Below are positions 24,246 through 36,800 of a stretch of 64,000 nt of DNA, piece by piece. The notes below the pieces were generated by a model. The model was given only the letters and a program-made list of their open reading frames with translations. It did no database searches and had not been told where the DNA came from. Source of the stretch: Primula veris (Eukaryota > Streptophyta > Magnoliopsida > Ericales > Primulaceae); assembly GCA_963682055.1 (NCBI GenBank), contig OY821749.1, positions 25,799,631-25,863,630 on the forward strand, read 5' to 3'. The position numbers were made by a program, and so were the translations under genes. Within the stretch, counting starts at the first letter, position 1; the number at the start of each line of letters is the position of its first letter.

Positions 24246-26002
24246 AGGTTAATGGAAAAAGTTACCGTTTATACTCAGATTCAATTTTATTACTTATACT
24301 ACTATACAATGAATATATGATTAAAAAATATATATAAAAAATGTAGGTATAAAAATGGGGTTTAATGTGCTTACTGAGACTAATAAGTGGGAGAGATGAG
24401 CTTCATCTTTTAGAGAGAGAGATAGAGAGAGATAGTAGGTGTGGAGGCTATTATTATTATTATGATTTATTTATCTATTTGGTGAAAAAGAAAGAAAGAA
24501 AGAATAATCTTTACAACAAAGACAATTAACTAACGGAAAAAAAGACCAAAATCGAATAACAATTGTAGTACAAGTTTTATTTTACTACACTAAATACAAG
24601 TATAAGTTTTGTGACTTTGTTATTTTTTACTATATAATTTATTCTTTTTTTTTTTTATGTTTGTAAGTGTAGTTAGTGGCAGCTTAAGAAAGAAGGTTAA
24701 TTTATTACCTTTAAAGTTGAGGTTAATTATTATTATTATCGTAGTTGGAACTGCGTCTCATATGTCTGTTGGGATTATGCTGCCTAAATATGCACCCTAT
24801 CGATGTTTCCAACACCGTGAGATACATGATGAGCGGATGCCCCGGAAAGAAGTTTTTTAGTTGTATTATAATGTTGGCGTAGCTAGATCTAACACTTTTT
24901 AAGTATATTTAACTTTAAAAGGAATATATTGATTTTTACTTACACTAAAATTTGTACTAAAATAAGTATTAACTTAATGTAGTTAAAGAACTACAACTTA
25001 TTCTATAAAATCAAAGACTGATTATCGGTCATCTCAATTGTACCTGTATAATTCATACATATATCGTCATATATACATGAATATATATAGTATGTAATAA
25101 AAACTTATAAGATAATTGAACGAGATTGAGCATTGTTTGTCCAGACTCGATTCATTAGTAAAATAACGAACACGAGTTCATCCTTCCACGAGTCAAACAC
25201 AAGTTACTTCATTAATGGCTCGGTTCACTAATTTGAAGTCCTAGTTTTAGGTACAAGTGTGAAACTTAAGTTTTATGAATAGCCAAGTAATTGCCACTTG
25301 TGAACTATTTGTTCTTATTAATAGAAACAAAATAAACAAATATTGCCTTTGTTTTCGCATATCCCTGTTTTGTACTTTTACCAAGTTTCAGGGGGGGAAA
25401 TATAATCAGTGTCTGATTTCTCAATAAGAGGCCTATCTGTAAGACAATGCAAAAGTATGTCCATATTATCTTTTTAAGTTGATGAAATATTGAAAGTTTT
25501 AAGGGTAAATCATGTCTTGTTACGAAAAGTATTGTTTCTAGTGTGTTTTCTTGATAAATGATTGATAAGTAGCTTGATATACAAATTTGGGGGGTAAATA
25601 ATGTTTTGTTACAAAACCTCTGGGACCAACACCCACTTATCCCAAAACCGTGGGATTAGGCAAGGCGACCCTAAATGATATACAAATTTCGGACATGTTA
25701 GCAGTCAAGCAAAGTATAGCTTCTGAATTCAGAGAGCATTATTGTCAAACAAGACATGATACACGAGTAATTTTACAAACCAATCCCCCCATTATTGTGT
25801 GGTATCACAGACAATTACACTCTAAAACAATCAACAAGTATAAACTCCAACACCTTCACATCTGTTTCCCCAATCTTTCACCCAAAAATAGAAAGCGACA
25901 AAAAAATGGACTAATTTACACAAACCTTTTTGACAAAAGAGATATCAGACAAATTTAAATTAAAAATAATTAAGAGTCGAGAAGTGAGTGAACTGAATAA
26001 AC
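24246..26002. other. Intergenic, nothing firm
   Basis: Contains short GA and AAAG microsatellites (about 24410-24505). A stretch at 25130-25245 with GCTCGGTTCA and TCGATTCATT resembles degenerate hAT-like subterminal sequence. No gene recognised; the 102-codon frame at 25650 has no family signal. Confidence 0.4.
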
Positions 26003-29000
26003 TCATGCTGCGGTAATTGGCCCTTTTGGCTTCCCTGTTTGAGGATGATCTTCTTCTTGTGTCTCCTTTTGAAATTCAGTCTCGGTACGAGAGACGTCTC
26101 TTCTTAAAGGAGGAGTGGCAGATGGCGAAATCTCATTGGGCGATCGGGGGGATGAGGGAGAAGAAGGCGTTATGGATAGCATCCTAGACACTCCAGGGAA
26201 AGGATAAACTTCAGTTACCTCTTCGATTCCTTCATCTAAATACACAACATCTTGCATGGTGAGCTGGTGATATTCCACAATTTCTCTCAAGAAGCGGTTT
26301 TCCCGAGCATACACGGAGTTCTCGTGTCCTAAACGAGCCTTCTCGGCTAAAAGAGACTCAAGCTGAAGGCGTATCTGCAAGGAAATGGCATTCTAACTGT
26401 TAACTCATGTAATTTTCAGCAATGTTTTAAAATGCGAAAATGTAGCTGCAGTGCTTTTGCAAGAGTTCCATTAAAGCATATGCATCGACACATACAATAA
26501 GAGTTTTGCATATCATATGTATATACATAATATAACTAGAACAATGCTGCATAGTGCATCTTAAAAGCAAAGTAGTATCACATAACATCATGCCAAAAAA
26601 ATGAAATTCAAGTTTAGACTTGGAAAAAAAAATGGTCAATTTTGTTGATAATAAAAAAGGCTCTAGTATAAATTTGGTCACACCATATTAACAAGTTGTA
26701 GGTTTATGCATATCCTCTTTGTAAAAATATTAACGGTGAAGCATTTTAATAGATTTATTTGTGTTTTTTTTAAAGCGTACATTCACGAGTTTTTTTGAGT
26801 TTTCCGCAAATCTAAACAGATTTATTTACTCCAACGGTGAAAAGCACATTTAAGGCTTTTGAAGTCATCATTATTAAAATAATGGATTTTCACAAAGAAT
26901 AACGAAGCTGAAAATTTTAATGTTTAGAGCACAAAAAGCACTTCTCAACCTAGAGAAAAAGGTATACTTGTGTATACACAGGTTATGACGACTCATCTGG
27001 TATCCTCAGTGGTGTGTATCTGATAGTGGTACACGTTACATGTCAGATAATTAATAGGATTTCTGTGTACCATGTTATCATTAACAAAATATAATCTCAC
27101 CCAAGCCTATGCTTCCAAATTTAGCTTCATCAATTACTCCTAATTGTTTATTGACATACCAAGAAAGAGAAGTGGACATACCATATCATCATCTTCAGGA
27201 TTGATTCCCTTCTCACGACCTTCTCTGAGGATTTTATTCTCTTCCTCCAGCTGGGAACACCGTTCCTTTGCAAAAGCTAGATCTGCTTTTACAGTTTTCA
27301 ACTCACGGAGAAGTAGCTTTGCTTTAGCAGCTGTTGCCATTGCCACCTGTCATTACACCAACAAGAAGATTCAGATCACAAGGCGCCTGGTTTTAATTTA
27401 CTGAAAGTTAACTTAAGCAACTCTTATCAGATATCCAGTTCATTAAATGATGAACGTATAAATAGTTAGATACCAGAACCAATTAGTAATATTTTACCAT
27501 CATCTAAAGTTCTGTATAAATGCTGAAATTGCTGCAGATACATGCTTTCAGTATCAATAATTTCTAGAATAACAAATATATCCAGCATATCTCTAGATAA
27601 TATCTAATGGTAATAAATTGGGGAGACCTACAGCTAGAAACATTAAATACACCAGAGAGGGCACCTTACGTCTCTCGAAGCCTTGAGCTGAGTTTCTCGA
27701 TTGGTTTGCAAATCTGGCTGTGTGGACTGAACAGAAGGTTGCTGCCATGGATTATATGCACCGGGTGAATGGTTTTGCTCCTCATAACCGCTTCCTTTTC
27801 TCCTACCTTGCAGTTTACGAGTTTCTTGGATTATGTCTTGGGTTTTATTCTCCATAATGGTGCGTCCTTCCTGAAAAAATAACAGATAAAATTTTAAAGC
27901 AGCACTATCTTGGACCCATAAATTTTGTAGGCCTCTAACTTCTTTTTTGGTGTCTATTAAGTTTCAATAGCAGTAATAATCAGGCTCGTACATCCTTCTC
28001 ATTTTTATGTGTGAAGAACTTACATTAACGGATGGTAAGAGTCTGGACTGAAAACAATGTCCAGTATCCATATAAACTACATGATGGATGTGTAAATGAA
28101 TAAGCTTGTTTAATATCTAAATGGCAGTTAAAAGAAAAGGTGTAAAATTTAAGTCAAGAAAGGAAGATTCTGTATGTTTGACAAACCACGCTGTTTGCAC
28201 CCTGAAATGCATTTGTTAGAAAGCAAAATCTTCATCATAACCAATACTCTCATTTTTTTTTTAACGCTTACACTCTCATATTTAACAAAAAATCCAATTT
28301 TCAGAGCAGTTTTGTTGTTCACATAAAGGTCATACAATAATTTTAAAAAACTTAAGGTCTATGAACTAGCATAGCAAGATAAAAAAACCTAATTGAAGTT
28401 ATTGCAATCACATTCTATGATGAACTTATTCAATAAAAGTTATTAGACACCTTTTCCTTTTTACAAAAATTCTGAATCTTACTTCAAGTGACATACCTCA
28501 AAGGCATTTCCAATGGTGTCGCTGATATGATTAAGAGAATTTGATAGAGCATCCAAGCCCTTTCGCAATCTAGGATTGTCCAACTTTTTGGATCTGTCAA
28601 TTGATTGATAAGGCTGATGTAACTGTTAATAGAAAGACCACAAGAAGAATGATATAAATATATACAAATAAATGTGTGCCCACGTGACCACTTCATAGAA
28701 ACAATCACATGAAAACTTCTTCAAAAAATAATCACATATATATTTTCTTGAGATTAATATTCACCTGGGATCCTGCTGTGGTCTCAGGCATCCATGTTCT
28801 CGGTCTACCATTCTCCTCAGATTGTTTGGACATATTATCGTCCTCAAGTACCGACTTAGCTTTCTGAGCAAGAATTCCCCAAAAACCTTTCGACTCGTTT
28901 GAAGATCTCAAAGATGTATACTCATAGGTAGGATACACCTAAATATTGAAGCAACAAAAGACATGAGAAAAGACGAGAACAGCAATCTCACACATGTGCA

Positions 29001-32000
29001 TAAAAAGATAAAATAAACTACAAAGTGAAAATTATAACAGTCCACCAGGTGAAGACCTGGCTGCATAGTTGCCTAGTTGACCTTAGCTTACCTTGTTGTC
29101 ATATGGGGTCTATCTTAAGAAAAATGCCTTATCGGAGAAACAAACTCTCTTTTAGGTTAGGAAGACAAAAAAATTCATTAGATTCTGTACAACGTGTATA
29201 GAGTAATGACCCAGAAACAAAAGGAGATTATTTCCAAATAACTATTGGTTGGTAAAATTTGTGCCACGGTAATCAAGAATCTAAAAGTTTCAAAAAATCC
29301 AAGAAACAATATATTTTGTTCAATTCTTCAGAACAATACAGTGAAAACATCCAAGATAACAGTATTGAGAAGACCATAGAAATAACAAGTCTACATTGTG
29401 TCGCACATATCTTTTCTTCTTCATACCTACCATCTATGACGTATGGTACTTTCCCGATGATATCCTATACCAGATTTTAAAAGCGGATACTTAATGCGCT
29501 AACAAGCACAGATACAAGTTGCGTACGTACAGAATCATGCATCCAACCACTGGGAATGCGTGAGATTCACACGGCTTACTAATTTCATTTTGTTGGGATA
29601 TGTTTTGCAAAACTTAAGTATTAGGAGCCCATGGCTATAAGAATAGGCATAGTTTTGCAGTTAATGCCAAATATAATTCTATCAGACAAAGCATGATCAA
29701 AATGCACACAAAAGATGAACCTCCAATATTTGAAGATAGAAGTTAGATCTTTTGAACTCACGTAATATTACAAGTAATTATACAGTATTGGATTTTAATT
29801 ACCGGATAAATGATGTTATATCTAGACATTTAGTTTCGGTTGTTTGCCATATTGCAATAATTATAAGGGTGTCCGTTACACACGGAATCTAAAGGTGAAT
29901 GTGAAATTTCCTTAGCAACAGTGCCGGCCTTAAGATTTGCCATGTAAAAACTAAAATTTGCATTAGTAAGCTCCTGTGCTATAATAAATAATCTACTAAT
30001 ATTCTCACTGTAAAACAACATGCTACAATTTATGTAGGTTGATCCGTATATACTTCAATGGCAGGCGGGGAACTAGAAAGAGACAGAAGAAGGCAATGTC
30101 CCCCCACATATTGAAGAAGTTAGGAAAACTTAATTTTGCATAGCTAAATTTTGCCAAAGATAGAGATTTTAGTCCTCTACATCATAACAAAAATTATTCC
30201 TATTGAACATATGCGGTAACATATTTGTTTCTCATAGTCTTGATTATCATAACTTTGGTCTCCATAGTTCAAAATTACTAGTTTTCGAGAAAATCATTTT
30301 CCTTCATTTTGCCTAACACCTATCTGGGTAATCAAGACAAAAAGAAATTCACCATGCACAAATCAGAAGTCTGCCTAGCATATATCTGTGTTATCAGGAT
30401 AAAATGAAAGTCACCATGTACAAAGCAAAAGTCATTCACACTTTGAGTTCACATACGATCAATAAGCCATCTGCCTAGCATATATCTGGCTTATCAAGAT
30501 AAAAAGAAAGTCACTATGTACAAAAGCAAAAGTCATTCGCACGTCCCGTTCACACGGTCAATAAGCCAATTCTGGCATATAACTGGCATATCTAGCTAAA
30601 AAGAAATTTGACTATGCACAAAATTAAAAAACATTCTAATTAACGGAAACACCAGATCTAAATCACAAAATGTCAAATTGCTGTAAAATATTCCTAATTA
30701 AAGTATATACAATAGTAAGCAAGTGCCAAACAATGTCAGAATCCTGGTTCTGCTACCGGCCGATCCTTGTATACTATAGCAGTTACATATTCGATTCTCA
30801 TAGTTTAATCTTAAATCGCTGTCTTTTATGATAATCCTTTCGCAAGCTCCCAGTACCATTGATATATATGGTATATGAAGATAAAAGGCAAGAGATGAAA
30901 CTGACTATTATGCACAAATCAAAATTACTCCTAATTAAAGGAAACACCAGATCCATCATAAAATATTCCTCATTAATAATATTCCACGTTGTAAAACATG
31001 CCTAGTTGTAAAATATTTCTTAATTGTGAAATATGTCTGACATATCAAGATAAGAAGCGAGATGAAACTGACTATTATGCACAAATCAAAAACATTCTTA
31101 ATATAAAAAAACACCAGATCTAAATCACAAAATTGTCAAATTGTCATACAGCATTCATACTTGTAAACTTGCAGAATATTTTCTAATTGCAAGCAACTGT
31201 AAAATAATCCTCACCGTAAAATTGTAAGATACCTTCACGTGTGAAACATCCCTAACTGTAAACTATTGTGTAATACTCCTAATAGTAAATTATAAAATAT
31301 TTCTAACAGCGGAGGAACTAGTAGTAGTAGGATAGAATGAACTACAACACCCCCATTAAGGAAAAAGCACGACCTTTTACCATATATTTTGAAAAAATTA
31401 CCGATTTTACCTTTCCAACATCTCTGATTAGAAAATATAGCTCTAGTTCCTCAACAGATGGTTTTCATTAGGCTATTAACAGTAAAAATAAAATAAAAAA
31501 CCTAAAAATCATCCCAGAAAATCTGTTGATAATATGTTGACAATCAGATTCCAAAAAAGGCGTTTAAAAAATCCAATCAAAATTTGTTTATTTAAGCTAT
31601 TTCTTTCCTAAAAATCTGCTTTTTTAAAAGCCAAATTATCTGACTGTCCAAACTCTAAAAGTCTAAAAATCTAAAAATCCAAACTCCAGTCACCTATCAA
31701 TTATAAAAATACAATAAAAAAAGCATCCAATAAAATCTGTTGTCAATATGTTAACAAACAGAGCCTAAATCGTAAGAAACCATCCTAATTCACACCATCA
31801 CCAAAAACTCCTAATAAACAACACATACGTACGTACGTACACTAATATACATACATACCTACATAATAATCTGCCTGTCCCAAACTCCAACATCCTAATT
31901 AATTTTAAAATGTACAAAATCCAAAAATCATACCATAAATTATGTTAACAATATGTTGACAAACGAAGCCTAAATTCTAAGAATTAAGAAACCATCCTAA

Positions 32001-32292
32001 TTGACATCACCACCAAAAACACCAAATTAACAACAAACACATTACAAAACTCCTAATTAACAAGATATACATATATATATAATTGACAAAAAGTTTATTT
32101 GACCCTTTTTCTGCCTAATAATCTTAAAAGCTAAATAATCCGATTGTCCAAACTCCTGTCACCTATTAATTTTTTTTAAGAAGCTAAAAATAATCCCAGA
32201 TAATCTATTGACAATATGTAGAGAAACAGAGGCTAAATCGTAAGAAACCATCCTAATTGAGATCACCACCAAAAATTCCTGTAATTAACAAT

Positions 32293-32341
<49 letters not shown>

Positions 32342-32605
32342 AGAGAAAGGGACCTTGGAATGGGGGGCATCGTGGGTGTTGGGAGGAGAGAGGAAGGCGG
32401 AGGGAGCGTAAGCGGATGAGAGAGAGGACGAGTCCCGATGCGCTGCCGACGCCCTAATCGCCTGTGCGGCCAAGGAAGATGATGACGTATCCTTTTTAGT
32501 ATTGATGACGTCATCGTGATGATGACGTGGCGGAGGAGGAGGAGGTGGTTGTTCTTCGTAGGTGGTGGTTGATCTCGATATCCCCTGCCTTCTCCTATAC
32601 GCCAT
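26003..32605 (-). CDS. Plant coiled-coil protein (MAYRRRQ family, At4g02800-like), 6 coding exons
   Basis: Exons on the minus strand: 32354-32605, 28765-28938, 28497-28622, 27670-27870, 27182-27346 and 26003-26374. All junctions are GT/AG and in phase 0, giving 429 aa. The N-terminus [12 protein letters not shown], a Pro run, and [20 protein letters not shown] are the hallmarks I know from Arabidopsis At4g02800, often labelled GRIP/coiled-coil protein. Exon 2 has the conserved [20 protein letters not shown] segment. Residues about 255-345 (exon 5 into exon 6) are heptad-rich coiled coil ([33 protein letters not shown]). The tail is Ser/Pro-rich with several SP sites ([17 protein letters not shown]). 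The function is not established to my knowledge. Intron 1 is 3.4 kb and full of small repeats. Confidence 0.87.
30310..30625. repeat. Tandem repeat, about 100-bp unit, in coiled-coil gene intron 1
   Basis: About three copies share CTGCCTAGCATATATCTG, TATCAAGATAAAAAGAAAGT, CACCATGTACAAAGCAAAAG, TCATTCACAC and GGTCAATAAGCCA. Copies begin near 30370 and 30470, with partial units on both sides. Confidence 0.7.
31500..32290. repeat. Spaced direct repeats in coiled-coil gene intron 1
   Basis: The block ATATGTTGACAAACAGAGCC, TAAATCGTAAGAAACCATCC, TAATTGACATCACCACCAAA, AACTCCTAATTAACAA recurs near 31740, 31945 and 32210, with a weaker copy near 31530. Spacing is about 200-270 bp. A short CGTA run is at 31825-31840. 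Confidence 0.65.
32291..32341. repeat. CA-TA-GA compound microsatellite just inside intron 1
   Basis: Runs of AC, then AT, then AG follow each other directly. The tract lies about 12 bp inside the intron 1 donor side of exon 1 of the coiled-coil gene. Confidence 0.85.
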
Positions 32606-32634
32606 CTATATATAATTTCTCATATATATCTTAC

Positions 32635-32780
32635 ATATATATATATATATATATCTATATATCTGTGTATTTATATATATATATATGTATGTGTGTGTAT
32701 TTGTGTGTGTTGAGAGCTGATCAGAGAGAGAGAGAAGAGAGAGAGAGGGGTGATGAGGAGATGACACGTGTTATTATATT
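32635..32780. repeat. TA and GA microsatellites in the coiled-coil gene leader
   Basis: TA tracts (about 32635-32695), a GT-rich tract and a GA tract (about 32723-32750) lie 30-150 bp upstream of the start codon on the minus strand, probably core promoter and 5' UTR. Confidence 0.7.
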
Positions 32781-32869
32781 AGTATGTATGTGTGTGTGTT
32801 GGTTGATTATCACCGTTGGATTTAGAAATGGCAGTTGTGATCGGACGGTTTGTGATTTAAAATATTTCT

Positions 32870-33300
32870 CGCCTCACGTATTTAATTTACTTACTATATT
32901 ACTGTTTGTTTACTAATCTCGTTTTGTGCATTCTTTATTTTATTAAAATAAAATTAATAGAACGTTTTCAAGGAAGTTAACTTTTTTAAACATTGTTTGA
33001 AGAGTAATTAACGACGATGATGTACGATAAAAGGCGCAATGTGGTAGGTATTACGCGATATTTGATTAAGAGATTTGTGGCCTCAGGTATTATTTTACTA
33101 TTACTACTCCCGTTCTGTTGATTTTTTTTATTAAATTAAATATTAGAACGTTTTCAAAGAAGTTGACCGGGCTAGTAATTTTTTTTTATGTTTTTCACCA
33201 TCTTATAGTTGACTTGTAAACACTGTTTGAAGAGTAATTAGCGAGAGATGATGTAGTCGAGAGGATATCTATAAAAGGCGGAACTAGGTCGGTTAATAAC
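32870..33300. repeat. Two-copy tandem duplication upstream of the coiled-coil gene
   Basis: Both copies contain GCCTCA(C/G)GTATT, TTACTATATTACTG-like sequence, TTATTAAAATAAAATTAATA, GAACGTTTTCAA(G/A)GAAGTT, CACTGTTTGAAGAGTAATTA and ATAAAAGGCG. Copy 1 starts near 32868 and copy 2 near 33080, with extra sequence in copy 2. Confidence 0.7.
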
Positions 33301-33897
33301 TGTTTAATTCGCTTAATTTTGTCAATTTAATGAGCTAGTTCGATTTTCAGAACACTGGTCTATATATAACTCTATACATTTGCTATCAAATTTCATGCTT
33401 GTCATCTGTGAAAATTAATTAAAGTACAATATATATTTTGGGTGTTGAGAGTATTGTAGTAGTGATATTCCAATAGAGGAGAATTGGAGAAATAATATAC
33501 AAAAAGTTTAGAAAACTTTACGTGCACTCACGATGTTTGATTTAGAAAAGATTGTATTTTAGGTTGCTTTAGTTGTAGTTTTAATAAATTGATCTATGGT
33601 TAGTTGGCTAGTGAAAAGAAAGACTCAAAAATCATAAAGCATTGAATAAGACTCCAATCAAACCAGATTACAAAAATAGAATAAAGACTCCAACCAACCA
33701 AATGCTCTATAATTATATTATATGGAGTAAATTTTCGGTGTCTATAGTTCAAGTCTTCTGAGAATATTCACAACATACCAATAAAAAGTTAAAAACTGAA
33801 ACTTTAGAGAAACTTAAAAAAACAAAAACTCATTGTTCAGTTTGATACCATGTTTCTAGCTGAGCATTGTAAATAAATACTAGGAGTATAAATCTTT
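33301..33897. other. Intergenic, between coiled-coil promoter and bromodomain gene 3' end
   Basis: AT-rich, should include the 3' UTR of the minus-strand bromodomain gene. Nothing else seen. Confidence 0.45.
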
Positions 33898-36800
33898 CTA
33901 CAGCTTCAAAGCCAAGTTACCACCTAAATCCTTTGTTAGCAAGTGTCGTCCGTTATCACAAGCCAAAATAGAACCTAAATCTGCTAACTGTGTATACCCG
34001 AAACTCGTTCTTTTCACTTTCCCAGTGGATGATCCATCTTGATTTTCCGTAGGATTTTCCATCTGGTTAAGTTTTGATTTCAAGAAAGAAAGATTAAAAG
34101 CAAAAGGTGAGACCGGTGGTGTGACTTGACTCGGTTCCACACCCATCCCGTGCACCGAGCTATCATTTGGCCTCAAATTCGAAAAGCCCCTTTTAAAATC
34201 GTTTCCAAACGCATTTCCAAACCCTGGATTCTCCAACTTTTCATGTCTAAGACCAGAAAGATTCAAATTTTCAACACCATTAGCATGAGAATAAAGATTC
34301 CCGTAAGGTTTGCTGATGTGGCGATTAAAAACCGGGTCTGCACCCTGAATAACTGAAGAAATGTTTTCGGTGTCATTTTCATAACTTGCAGCGTTTAAGT
34401 TTATTAACACCCGTGGAGTTCCAGCAGTTTGCTGCAAATAGGTGCATTGCTGTAGCTTGCGTTTGGCAACCATTTGTGCTACTGGGCCTAAACCTTGAGC
34501 AAATTTTAACAAGCTTTCGCTGTAGCTAAGATCCCCTTGATTCACCTATTGGGAGAATGAGGGATAATTATAGCACATTTGACTAGAAAATACAATGTTA
34601 AATGTATGTCTAAAATCATATCTCGACAAGTAACATTACGACCATGTTAAAACTCGATATCTAGTTTGGTTAAACTGCCAGTTCTTTCGTTCTCATTCAC
34701 AGTTTCCTGTGTTCTCTGGCTCTCTTTTTCATCAGATTAAAGAAAAAGAAGAAACATATTCTTCAAAATTAGTAGCTTATTCATACGAATGGGATGTATT
34801 TTAGGTACAAAAAATACAAGGTTTGGGTGGAGTATTCCAATCCATTTTCCACAAGATTCATATTACGTTCTCAATTTCTTTCAAGTTTCCCTTTTTCTCA
34901 CTGTATTTGGTGACTCTTCGTTTCCCGTAACAAAAAGTTAGAGCATAGGAATGCAAAGTACGTAAAGGCGTATGCAGGAGCTCTTACATGCTTAAAGGAT
35001 AAAAAGAAAAACTTACATGAGTCAGTAGCTTTTCACCACCAGCCATAGTTGAAACCACAGTACCATCTACCCAGTCGACGGAACCTGATGGTATATATGT
35101 GCTACGTCGATCCATTTCATTAGCATTGTATCTTCTTCCATCTTGCAGTGTTACTATTTAAACAGAAAAAAGAAAATCAATCTTCAGAGAACCAACTATG
35201 AAAGACTTGAAAATTCCTGCACAGGCAACAACCAAACCAAAACAGATTTGCAGAAGAAAATGTTTAAGAAAAAGTAAAACTAGAACTTACCAGTAGAAAA
35301 TTCTGAACCTTGAATACTGATACAAGATGCTTTATAGGACAAATGTGGATTACCCTTGCTCGACTTCTTAAGATCTAAAAGGCCATAATCGGATTTTTCT
35401 GCTACACTCGAGGAACAATTATTGGCTATATTGCTTTCTGAAACATTTGTAGCAACTGTAGAGCGTGGGCAAATTTTCAAACCCTTCCCCTCTTGAAGCC
35501 TCCTACTCTCTCTCCGTCTCGTTCCCGAAAACTCAGACTCCAATTTCTTGGGATTAGTTTTGAGAACGTGAAATACTTTCTTAGCCAAATCATCTATGGC
35601 ACGAGCCTGTTTAATATCAGACTTTGAATTGAAAAATAGTGTGGAAATCAGGATTATGCAACAAAATGCAGAGAAGCATAGACTCAATAGAGTAACACGC
35701 AGATATATACAGTACCTGTCGAAAATAGACGGAGCCCGTTGAATTAAAGTGCAAAGCGTTTCTTGGTATTAAAAACACATCATGCTGCATGTATATGAAT
35801 TAACAAATAAGGAAAATAAGTACAGAAAACGAGTAGGAAAGATAATGGCAGATTGCAGAAACAGGACATTGTTGAAAAGTGCTTAGGAAAGGTTATACTG
35901 TCGTAGCAGATCTTCATGATTCTGCTTGGGACAATGGGACAAGAGAAACTTTTGTACTTACTTTATTCTTCAGTACAAGTTTCAAGCAATATTAAATTCC
36001 ATATTCAGCAGAAACAGGTTTCTGGAATCAATAAAGTTGAGAATGTTTGTAGAAAAAATCCAGTTTACAATACTTTTTCAAAACATAATTTTTTTTGAAA
36101 TCAATTAAAACATACGCCAATAGAAACTTTATGCATTTAATAAAAGATTCAACACTTTTCAACTTATATTGCTATTGAAGGCTGTAAAAAGCTTTGGTAG
36201 ACCAATCCTAAAAATTGAAACCAATTAAAACAATGTAAGACGAGGGAAATGTATTTTCAACGTTGACTAACTGTACGAGACAATACCTTTGGAGGCTAGC
36301 ACCTAGCAATTCTGATATCACTTGACTAGTATGACCAAAGAAACTAAACAGTTTGAAATGGGTAAAGGCGAAAAATTCTTGTATCTTTTATACACAATTT
36401 CACAACAATAATGCAATAGTTTCTTTTTTCTTAATGAAATAAAAAACAGACCTACCAATAGGTGCTACTATTTTAAATATTAAGTTGCCTTAATACTTTG
36501 AAAAGGTGTAGTAGCTACTGATTTTGAATAAGATAATATCTGAAATATGTATAGATATTAATTTTTGGATTACTTGAAAATGTAGGACTATTTTAGTAAC
36601 TTTTAGCTAACCTCGAATTCCTCGAGGGTTTTATACATCCCTTCATGAAGTTTTGCCCTCATTGTACCAAAGTCCATCGGTTCTTTGACGATTTCGTAAT
36701 AATCTTCAACCTGATAAATTAGCTTCTTTGTTATTCATCAGCAATTAAGGATATATGTTGAATTATGGTATCAGAAACCAAAAACATACCTCTTGCGGAT

